Shown here in pieces: positions 26,341 through 33,125 of a stretch of 33,125 nucleotides of DNA (positions within the stretch are counted from its first letter, which is position 1; each line of letters opens with the position of its first letter). Below the pieces are notes generated by a model, which was given only the letters and a program-made list of their open reading frames with translations, made no database searches and was not told the origin of the DNA. The stretch covers positions 1-33,125 of the forward strand of contig JAHFUO010000023.1 of the NCBI GenBank assembly GCA_023265015.1, in the 5' to 3' direction. A program made the position numbers and the translations under genes. The stretch comes from Acidobacteriota bacterium. Its GTDB lineage: Bacteria; Acidobacteriota; Vicinamibacteria; Vicinamibacterales; UBA2999.

Positions 26341-26460
26341 CAGAGCGGCGAGAGGATCCAGTCGCGTTGCGCTCGACGGATCTTGATCGCGGCGTACATT
26401 CCTGCGCGCCGCGCCGCGCGGCTCGATCCCGCCGTTACCCTTCGATACGAGTTGACCCTG
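26341..26460 (+). pseudogene. C-terminal scar of an FtsX/MacB-type (ADOP) ABC permease
   Basis: Translation ILIAAYIPARRAARLDPAVTLRYE matches the typical permease C-terminus; nothing of the gene lies upstream. Confidence 0.6.
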
Positions 26461-26544
26461 CAGTTCCTGCACGCCGCTGCCGCTTGACTTCGACAAGACG
26501 ACGATGCCATCGTCGTCTTCGAGGGCCAGGAAGGATTTGCGTGT

Positions 26545-26916
26545 ATGGACCCTCAAGACGTGTTGACCATGGCGGATGAACGCTTTGAGCGCCGGCTGAC
26601 GCAGGAATCGGGCGCGATACGCCAGGAAATCGCCGGCGTACGTCAGGAGGTCGCAGTCCTGCGGCAGGACATGACAGCCCTGCGCCAGGAGATGGCGACG
26701 CGGCAGGACCTGGCAGCCCTGCGCCAGGAGATGGCGACGCGGGAGGATCTGGCGGCGCTGCGCCAGGAGTTCGCGCAATTCAACGAGAAATTCGGCCAAC
26801 TCAACGAGAAAATCGGCGACTGGCGCGCCGATATCATCAAATGGTCGTTCCTGTTCTGGACCGGCCAGCTCTTCGCGACCGCTGGATTCCTGCTCGTCAT
26901 CCTCCGGATCCGCTAG
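26545..26916 (+). CDS. Coiled-coil protein with single C-terminal TM helix
   Basis: Repeated LRQEMATRQDLAALRQEMATREDLAALRQE, then IIKWSFLFWTGQLFATAGFLLVILRIR. Confidence 0.7.
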   Translation: MDPQDVLTMADERFERRLTQESGAIRQEIAGVRQEVAVLRQDMTALRQEMATRQDLAALRQEMATREDLAALRQEFAQFNEKFGQLNEKIGDWRADIIKWSFLFWTGQLFATAGFLLVILRIR

Positions 26917-27064
26917 GATTTCCCCATATCGCCCCTTCTCGGTATTCAGGTTTGCCGGCTCGAATACCCTTCACAATGAAATCCTGGCTCACTCCATAAT
27001 CCTTCTTGGCCGTTACGTCGCTGAGGGTTGCCCCTTTACGATTCCACTCGCCGTATTCCGCCAT
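26897..27064 (-). CDS. Small hypothetical protein (55 aa), possibly 3'-truncated
   Basis: Manual translation MAEYGEWNRKGATLSDVTAKKDYGVSQDFIVKGIRAGKPEYREGAIWGNPSGSGG*; below the ORF-track length cut-off. Confidence 0.5.
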   Translation of the reverse strand: MAEYGEWNRKGATLSDVTAKKDYGVSQDFIVKGIRAGKPEYREGAIWGNPSGSGG

Positions 27065-27162
27065 ATCTCATCTCTCTGACCGAACGTGAGCGCTCACCCG
27101 CCGGCGATCACGATCACAGAGCGCCGGTCGGGTGCAGCCTCGGCGGCCTCCCCGTGACGTGA

Positions 27163-27558
27163 TCAGACCCAGTTCGCTGTCTTGAGCCCCGCGACCCGCT
27201 GAAAGTGCTTCACATTGTTGGTCACGAAGGTCAGGCCGAGTGACAGAGCATGGGCTGCAATGAGCGTGTCGAACGTGCCGATAGGCTCGCCCCTTCTCGC
27301 CAGGGCGCTGGCCACGGGGCCGAACCGGCCGGCAGCCGCCACATCGAACGGCATCACCGCCACCGACTGCATGAAGGTGTCGATCAGGCCATGCAGCTTG
27401 CGCGACCTCTTGGCATCCGCCCCGAAGCGCAACTCGGCCAGGGTAATCGAACTGATGCACAGTTGGGATGGCCGGTGCTCCAGGAGACGGGTCGCTACGG
27501 CCCCCTGCCCCCGCAATGCCCAGCTCACCGTGTCCGTATCGAGCATCAACTCGGGCAT
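27163..27558 (-). CDS. vapC: VapC-like PIN-domain toxin
   Basis: MPELMLDTDTVSWALRG...ISSITLAELRFGA...IGTFDTLIAAHALSLGLTFVTNNVKHFQRVAGL: PIN acidic residues and TNN-x-HF motif. Confidence 0.93.
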   Translation of the reverse strand: MPELMLDTDTVSWALRGQGAVATRLLEHRPSQLCISSITLAELRFGADAKRSRKLHGLIDTFMQSVAVMPFDVAAAGRFGPVASALARRGEPIGTFDTLIAAHALSLGLTFVTNNVKHFQRVAGLKTANWV

Positions 27559-27797
27559 CAGGTCAGCGGATTCCGAAGGTCCCGTACGGAACGCTGGGGC
27601 GGCCGCGGAATCGCCTCACGCCAAGCGCCCAGACATGCACGGAACTCGGCTGGCCATTCGTCAGCGGGCTCGAGAATCACGCGCCGCCCTTCACGACGGA
27701 CCAAGACGTCCTGCGCTGCCGGGAAGCGGCACGCTTTGGGAAGCCGAACCGCCTGGCTTCCACCGTTCTGGAACAATTTCGCGCGAGCACCTTTCAT
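27558..27797 (-). CDS. vapB: VapB-like AbrB/SpoVT-type antitoxin
   Basis: MKGARAKLFQNGGSQAVRLPKACRFPAAQDVLVRREGRRVILEP; ATGA overlap with vapC. Confidence 0.92.
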   Translation of the reverse strand: MKGARAKLFQNGGSQAVRLPKACRFPAAQDVLVRREGRRVILEPADEWPAEFRACLGAWREAIPRPPQRSVRDLRNPLT

Positions 27798-27803
27798 GCA
27801 ATT

Positions 27804-27832
27804 AGTATAGATGCCAGTCTATACGGCGTCAA
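27804..27832 (-). promoter_or_regulatory. vapBC promoter with internal operator palindrome
   Basis: Minus strand TTGACG-N17-TATACT (27832-27827 and 27809-27804); inverted repeat GTATAGA-tgccag-TCTATAC at 27805-27824. Confidence 0.75.
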
Positions 27833-27951
27833 CAAGTGAGCCGATGAACCGTCTTCAAGTCCGCAGAACTATTTGTAGACATCTCCCACGCTCGTAAACA
27901 CGCTCACGCGCGAACGCACCGAGCACCGCGAACGGATCAACGCGCGCGCGG

Positions 27952-28689
27952 TCAGGGACGCGGCTCGAACGCGATCGCGGACCGCTCGTCGCAGCCAGGC
28001 GGCAGGTGTACTTTGCCTGGCAGCACGTTGCCGACATAGCATCCGGGGATCGCGTAGATCGTCGACGGCGGCGGCACGTCCGGAGCGCGGGCAACCTGTG
28101 GAGCAGGTGTGGGCGCGGCGGCCGCAGGTTTCAACGTACCTCGGAATGTGATCGGCCGGTCGGCGGGAACCTGGACGTCGACCTCGAGGCTCTCGTATCC
28201 GTCGGCGCGCAGCTCGACGTGGTGTGGGCCCGCGTCGAGCGTCAGCTCGCCGCTGTCGTCATCCACCATACCGACGTAAAAGCCGTCGATGTAGATCTGC
28301 GCGGCGACTCCGCGCTGCAGCGCCAGGCGCAAGCGTCCCGTCCGCGGCGTCGGCTCCTCACGTCGAGCGGGTTTCGCCGGCGTCTCCGGATACGGCCAAC
28401 TGGATATCGGAACGAAGTAGATGATGATCGGGGTGGGCCGCATCGTGCCGCCTCGACTGCTCCTCGTGCCGCTCGGTCGCGCGTCGAGCGCCGGCGCGCT
28501 GTCGGCAGGAGCGCGAGGCAAACCCATCGGCGGCAGCGGAAGCCCGATGTGCGGAAGGGGAAGACCGATTGTAGGCAAAGGAAGGCCGATGCTCGGCCGC
28601 GGGACCAGCGACGAGTCCGGCTCGGACGATTGGGCCGTGACCACGGCCGACACGCTGAACACCGCCGCCGCTACCAGGGCGAAACGCAT
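27952..28689 (-). CDS. Secreted PEGA-domain-like protein with IGLPLPx repeats
   Basis: MRFALVAAAVFSVSAVVTAQ; SIGLPLPTIGLPLPHIGLPLPPMGLP; VAAQIYIDGFYVGMVDDDSGELTLDAGPHHVELRADGYESLEVDVQV. Confidence 0.78.
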   Translation of the reverse strand: MRFALVAAAVFSVSAVVTAQSSEPDSSLVPRPSIGLPLPTIGLPLPHIGLPLPPMGLPRAPADSAPALDARPSGTRSSRGGTMRPTPIIIYFVPISSWPYPETPAKPARREEPTPRTGRLRLALQRGVAAQIYIDGFYVGMVDDDSGELTLDAGPHHVELRADGYESLEVDVQVPADRPITFRGTLKPAAAAPTPAPQVARAPDVPPPSTIYAIPGCYVGNVLPGKVHLPPGCDERSAIAFEPRP

Positions 28690-28726
28690 TCCCTGTTCAG
28701 CACTATACCGCCACCCGGGATCCGCG

Positions 28727-29488
28727 TCAGATTCCCGCGTACCACGAGTAACCGATCTCTGGTGACCACGAGCCCAGGCCCTTGCCGATGCCGTTCAGCG
28801 TATCCACGACCGTGATGCGGGAAAGATATTTCACGCTCTTGTACCCGAGCTGCCGCGGCACGCGCAGCCGCAGCGGCGCGCCGTGGCCGGAGGACAGCTC
28901 CTGTCCGTTCATGCCGTAGGCGAGCAGCGTCTGCGGATGCCAGGCATCGGACATGTCGAGGCTGTCCCACGACTGGTCGAACGGAAAGAATGCGACGTAC
29001 TGTGCCCGCGTGCTGACGCCAACCAGGCTCAAGACATCAGACAGGGACACGCCGGTCCATTGTGCGATGAAGGACCAGCCTTCCTCGCACGCCTGATGTG
29101 TGATCTGGCTGCGCGAAGGCAATCGCTGCAGCTCCGCGAGCGAAAAAGACGAAGGCCGCGCGACCAGCCCGTCGACAAGGAGCCGCCACTCCGCGAACGC
29201 GCCGCTCGACAACCGCTGGTAGGCGTCCGTCTCCGGAGGCGCCCCATTCACCGGCGCCACTCGCGAGATATCGCCGCGGTCGAATTCGCGGGCCATCGAA
29301 TGATGAGACATCAGCACCCGCTGCGCGGCATAAGTGAGCGTTTCGCCGGCACCGTAGATGCCGCCATGGTCGGGCGGAATCAGGCCGTATCGATCGGCAA
29401 GACGCGCGGCGGCCGCGAGCCCGGAGGCGCCGGCTGCAGCCGCGAGGCCTGTCGTGATCAGTCTGCGACGCGTAATCAGCCGCGTCAT
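28727..29488 (-). CDS. Molybdopterin-dependent oxidoreductase (sulfite oxidase/MsrP-like)
   Basis: Tat-like N-terminus TRRRLITTGLAAAAGASGLAAAA; ITHQACEEGWSFIAQWTGVSLSDVL; GAPLRLRVPRQLGYKSVKYLSRI. Confidence 0.88.
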   Translation of the reverse strand: MTRLITRRRLITTGLAAAAGASGLAAAARLADRYGLIPPDHGGIYGAGETLTYAAQRVLMSHHSMAREFDRGDISRVAPVNGAPPETDAYQRLSSGAFAEWRLLVDGLVARPSSFSLAELQRLPSRSQITHQACEEGWSFIAQWTGVSLSDVLSLVGVSTRAQYVAFFPFDQSWDSLDMSDAWHPQTLLAYGMNGQELSSGHGAPLRLRVPRQLGYKSVKYLSRITVVDTLNGIGKGLGSWSPEIGYSWYAGI

Positions 29489-30099
29489 CGCTCGTCCGTC
29501 GCGGCTGGCGTCCAGCCGGTAATCATTCCTCGCACGCGGTCCGTGAAGCCGGCGCGCCACACCATCCCGATGTGCACCAGAAGAAACAGAACAAGGAGAT
29601 CCGCCGCGAAGAAATGAATGGTCCGCGCCGACTGCTGCCCGCCCAGCACGCGCACGGCGCCGGGCACAACCGAGACGATCGCGGGAGACATCGCGAGGCC
29701 GCTCCAGATCATCAGGGGGAACAGCGCGAAGACGACGATCAGGTACGTGCGTCGCTGAAGGGGGTTGTAGTCGCGCATGCGGAAGTGCCGGGTCCACAAG
29801 CCGTACAAAACGTAGATCGCGCCGGTCGCGACGGCGATCCACGCGGAGAGAAAGTGCAGATACCGGCCCCAGCCCGTTTGACCCGTCAGGACAAGCGGGA
29901 GCGGCAGATCGATGAGAGAGGGCGCTCCCACGGCCCCGGTTTCACCCCAGTAGAGCCGTGGGTGAGCCAGCAGAATCGCGACGCCGCTGACGAGCAGCGC
30001 GCAGAAGGCGACCGCGGTCATCCAGTGCGTGATGCGCACGAGGGTGGAGTGCCGCGGACGATCCGTTGATCGCTCCTCTACATCTTGGCGAGATGCCAC
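29485..30099 (-). CDS. Cytochrome b561/b6-domain membrane protein
   Basis: GTG start at 30099; HSTLVRITHWMTAVAFCALLVSGVAILL...LHFLSAWIAVATGAIYVLYG...IHFFAADLLVLFLLVHIGMVWRAGF; stop overlaps the downstream ATG. Confidence 0.88.
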   Translation of the reverse strand: MASRQDVEERSTDRPRHSTLVRITHWMTAVAFCALLVSGVAILLAHPRLYWGETGAVGAPSLIDLPLPLVLTGQTGWGRYLHFLSAWIAVATGAIYVLYGLWTRHFRMRDYNPLQRRTYLIVVFALFPLMIWSGLAMSPAIVSVVPGAVRVLGGQQSARTIHFFAADLLVLFLLVHIGMVWRAGFTDRVRGMITGWTPAATDER

Positions 30100-30464
30100 A
30101 CCATGCCGCGGCCTTCGCCGAGCTTGTCACCGGCCGCCTTGTCCATCACGAAGTAATAGAGCGGCTTGCCCTTGTACGCCCACTGCTTCGAGCCATCGTC
30201 ACGGGTGATGACCTTCCAGTCGCCGATGTCCTTGTCGGCGGCCTCGGCCTTCAGCACGGGCCAGTTGTTCAGGCAATTGCCGGCACAGGCCGACTTGTTC
30301 GCCTCTTTGTCATTGTCGAAGGTGTACAGCGACATGCCCTTGGCATCCATCAGCATGCCATTCGTCATATGCACGGCGGCCGGCATCGTCGGAGTCTGGG
30401 CAACGGCGTATCCACTCACCGCCACCGCCAATATGGCCGACGCCACAACAGTCATTGCTCGCAT
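30078..30464 (-). CDS. Secreted Yx(FWY)xxD-repeat protein (COG4315-like), copy 2
   Basis: Differs from copy 1 (24156..24542) at about three residues; upstream leader also conserved. Confidence 0.85.
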   Translation of the reverse strand: MRAMTVVASAILAVAVSGYAVAQTPTMPAAVHMTNGMLMDAKGMSLYTFDNDKEANKSACAGNCLNNWPVLKAEAADKDIGDWKVITRDDGSKQWAYKGKPLYYFVMDKAAGDKLGEGRGMVWHLAKM

Positions 30465-30559
30465 GAGGTTTCTCCTGAAGTCGCGCCTCGAACACCGGCG
30501 GACGCGGGGCGACGTGCGCATCCGGGAGGCAACTTAGCACAAATCGACGACACACCCTG

Positions 30560-33125
30560 CTAGAACGTGAACCGCACCGCCAGCTCCGCCTGCTGGCGGG
30601 GCTGGACCTCGAGCAGACGCCCGAAGGAATCGGACAACACGTTTTCCTGCCAGGTGCCTGCGACGCCCAGGTTGTCGCGTCCGAACAGGTTGAAAACCTG
30701 CGCGATGAACTCGAGCTTGCGTACGCCCACCTGGAGAGCCTTGCTCGCGCGGACATCGACGCGGTTGTAATCGTTCGTTTCGATGGTGGACGCCGAAATC
30801 GGGGCGCGTCCATTTTGCGCGCGATACGCGTTGACCACCTGGAGCAGCGCCTCGTTGTTGCCGCGGTTGAACACGTTGCGGCTCAGGCCCGGCACGTAGT
30901 CGGTGGTGGCGCCGTCGTTGTTCAGATCGCGGCCCGCGCGCGCGCTGAAGGGCATCATCGACCGCAGCGTCCACACGCCGCCGAGACTGACCTCGAACGG
31001 CAACAGCACGGATCCGCTGGCCACGAGGCCATGGCGCCGGTCTCCGCTGCCGGGACCGTAGTCCACGCCCGGATTATAGAAGTCGGTGATCGCCCCGGTC
31101 GGCCCCTGATTCTTCTCCTTCGCCACGGTGTAGGAGAGCATGTACTGATGCCGGGCGGCGAACCGCTTCTCGAGCCGCACGTACATGGCCCGATATTCGT
31201 GAAAGCCGGCCGATTGCAGGCGCACGATGCGCCCCCACGCGGGCCGTGGACGAAGCGCGGTCACCGGGTCCGGGGTGTTGATGTTCGCCGACTGGATCAT
31301 CTTCTCGACATTGGTGTACACGCCGTCGACATGAACGGCCAGATTGCGCCGCAGCTCCTGCGAGAAGCCGACGTTGAATCCCCGCGCCTCCGCGTTCTCG
31401 ATCGCGTCGTCGGTGATGTTCACATTCGGCGGCGCAGTCGAGGCAAAGGATTCGGGCGTCCGGCCGCCGTACGGATCCGGATACGACGGATTTCGGATGG
31501 TGATGCTCGTCTGACGCAGCGCCGTCAGCTCCGGCCGGAGATTCGTCTGCATGAGGTACTGGTAGTAGATGCCGTATGCGGCTCGCACGACCGAGCGCCC
31601 GTTGTTCCCCACGTCCCACGCGACCCCGAGCCGCGGAGCGACGTTGTTGTTGTCGCCTCGCGACGCCGGGTCGATCAGCTCGCGCAGCCGCGGCACGGGC
31701 GTCAAATCGAGATGGGTGTTGAAGGACTTGTACTGATTGTCGTACCGGAGCCCGAGGTCCAGCGTCACATTCGGCCGAACGCGCCACTGCTCGGCGACGT
31801 AGCCCTGGATCCAGTGGTTCTGAAGCTGCCGCGGAAGCGGCGGCCACGATGCCGTGAACTGAATCGGGTTCCGCACCCTGGCGATCGCCGCGGCCGAACC
31901 GTCGAAGAACTGGTCGGTGTCGAACACCCACGTGCCGAGGTTGTTCCCCTGCTCTTCCGGAGAATATAGCCGTACGTAAGCGCCGCCGAACTTCAGGTTG
32001 TGGCCGCTGCCCACGGACCAGGAGAAATCGTCGCGATACTCCTGCCGATCGGTCCAGTTCATGGACAACGCGTTCGACCCCCAGGTCAAGCTCGGGAACT
32101 GGTAGATCTGGGTGTAGTCCTTGAACCGCTCCGGCGGAAATTGCCCTTTCTTATCAGGCGTCCAGAACCCGACGCCGGGCGGGGCATTGCGGTTGTCGAG
32201 ATGCGACGGCGGGATCTGCACGCGGATCTCGTTCAGCTTCCGGGCGCCGATCACCCACGTGTGACCGATCAGGTTCGAATCGCGCGGCGACCAGACATCG
32301 GAGCCGGTATTCGCCGCGCTGGAGCCGCCACAACTTTCGCAGTGGATGAACTCCAGATCGGTGACGTAGCGCATGAAGAGCGTCTGCTGCTGGTTGACCT
32401 GGAAATCGCCCCGCAGGAACCAGGCACGCCGCATGTACGTGCGCGGGAAGCTGCCTTCCAGCGCCGAGTAGAACCGCGGCTGGCCGGTGTTGACAATCGC
32501 GTTGGCCTCCTCGCGCGATCTCTCGAACGCCGCAAAAAAGTGCAGGCGATCGCGAATGATGGGACCGCCAAAGGCCACGCCCACGGAATGGCGCCGGTAA
32601 TCGGGCTTCCGCTCACCAAACTGGTCGTGACGAGCCTTCTCGAGGCTGTCCATCGCGTTGAGGCTCTTGTCGCGGAAGAACTCGAATGCCTCGCCGCTGA
32701 ACCGGTTCGTGCCGCTCTTGGTCGCCACCTGGACGACGCCGCCCACCGCGTTGAACTCGGCCGTCGACTGGCTGATGTTGACCTTGAATTCCCGAATCGC
32801 CGTCTGCGGCACTTCCAGGTGCTGCTGTCCGGAGTTGTTCGACATGTTCATGCCGCCGTCGGCGTAATAGAGGTTCATTCGGCCGCCGTCTCCGCCGCCT
32901 GCCCCGATGGTCGCCGTCGGCCGGCGCCCCGACAGGTTGTTCATGCTCGTGCCGGGGAGCAGGAGGGCAAGCGAGATCGGCATGCGATTGGCGATCGGCA
33001 GCATCTCGATCTGCTCCTGCGTCACGACCACCGCCACCCGGGTCTGCGTCGTTTCGACAACGGGCGCTTCGGCGCTGACGGTCAATGTTTCCTGCACGCC
33101 CTGGAGTCCCATCGTCAGGTCGCGC
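30560..33125 (-). CDS. TonB-dependent receptor, 5' end beyond the window
   Basis: Open through the right edge; VQETLTVSAEAPVVETTQTRVAVVVTQEQIEMLPIANR...plug...barrel ending RQQAELAVRFTF. Confidence 0.92.
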   Translation of the reverse strand, partial: RDLTMGLQGVQETLTVSAEAPVVETTQTRVAVVVTQEQIEMLPIANRMPISLALLLPGTSMNNLSGRRPTATIGAGGGDGGRMNLYYADGGMNMSNNSGQQHLEVPQTAIREFKVNISQSTAEFNAVGGVVQVATKSGTNRFSGEAFEFFRDKSLNAMDSLEKARHDQFGERKPDYRRHSVGVAFGGPIIRDRLHFFAAFERSREEANAIVNTGQPRFYSALEGSFPRTYMRRAWFLRGDFQVNQQQTLFMRYVTDLEFIHCESCGGSSAANTGSDVWSPRDSNLIGHTWVIGARKLNEIRVQIPPSHLDNRNAPPGVGFWTPDKKGQFPPERFKDYTQIYQFPSLTWGSNALSMNWTDRQEYRDDFSWSVGSGHNLKFGGAYVRLYSPEEQGNNLGTWVFDTDQFFDGSAAAIARVRNPIQFTASWPPLPRQLQNHWIQGYVAEQWRVRPNVTLDLGLRYDNQYKSFNTHLDLTPVPRLRELIDPASRGDNNNVAPRLGVAWDVGNNGRSVVRAAYGIYYQYLMQTNLRPELTALRQTSITIRNPSYPDPYGGRTPESFASTAPPNVNITDDAIENAEARGFNVGFSQELRRNLAVHVDGVYTNVEKMIQSANINTPDPVTALRPRPAWGRIVRLQSAGFHEYRAMYVRLEKRFAARHQYMLSYTVAKEKNQGPTGAITDFYNPGVDYGPGSGDRRHGLVASGSVLLPFEVSLGGVWTLRSMMPFSARAGRDLNNDGATTDYVPGLSRNVFNRGNNEALLQVVNAYRAQNGRAPISASTIETNDYNRVDVRASKALQVGVRKLEFIAQVFNLFGRDNLGVAGTWQENVLSDSFGRLLEVQPRQQAELAVRFTF

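Noticed and set aside
27086-27097. Perfect 12-bp palindrome GTGAGCGCTCAC downstream of vapC
   Set aside because: Short; expected at appreciable frequency by chance; no T-tract or partner site.
1-33125. CRISPR arrays, tRNA or rRNA genes, intact transposases
   Set aside because: Looked for regular direct repeats with spacers, rRNA-like conserved stretches and transposase motifs; none seen. tRNA absence was not tested with a covariance model.

Overview
High-GC bacterial chromosomal window. Protein families suggest Acidobacteriota, possibly Vicinamibacteria-like; this is an inference from gene content only. Contents: a truncated Ser/Thr protein kinase with a TolB/WD40-like propeller; Uma2; a TPR protein; three large CarboxypepD_reg/TonB-dependent receptors; three DUF6152 secreted proteins; a DUF5995 protein; a DUF2235 (Tle1-like) hydrolase / putative outer-membrane barrel / cPLA2-patatin-like phospholipase cluster; a metzincin-like protein with a QExxH motif; an orphan ComB-like phosphatase; a di-heme c-type cytochrome of the reaction-centre-cytochrome type; a Yx(FWY)xxD protein / cytochrome b / molybdopterin oxidoreductase operon; a PEGA protein; and VapBC. 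The strongest unexplained signal is a set of short GC-rich palindromic elements. They occur between genes and also in frame inside conserved genes (kinase, TPR protein, ComB). One 80-bp copy inside a CDS matches an intergenic copy at 79/80 positions by eye. The coding copies share the same sense orientation and phase (GTR-GRG-...). A second signal is a set of intergenic low-complexity 'word' hairpins, each built from a different short word. A third is that all three DUF6152 proteins are predicted to start with His-His after signal-peptide cleavage, compatible with a histidine-brace metal site. All calls come from reading the sequence and ORF track; no searches were run.
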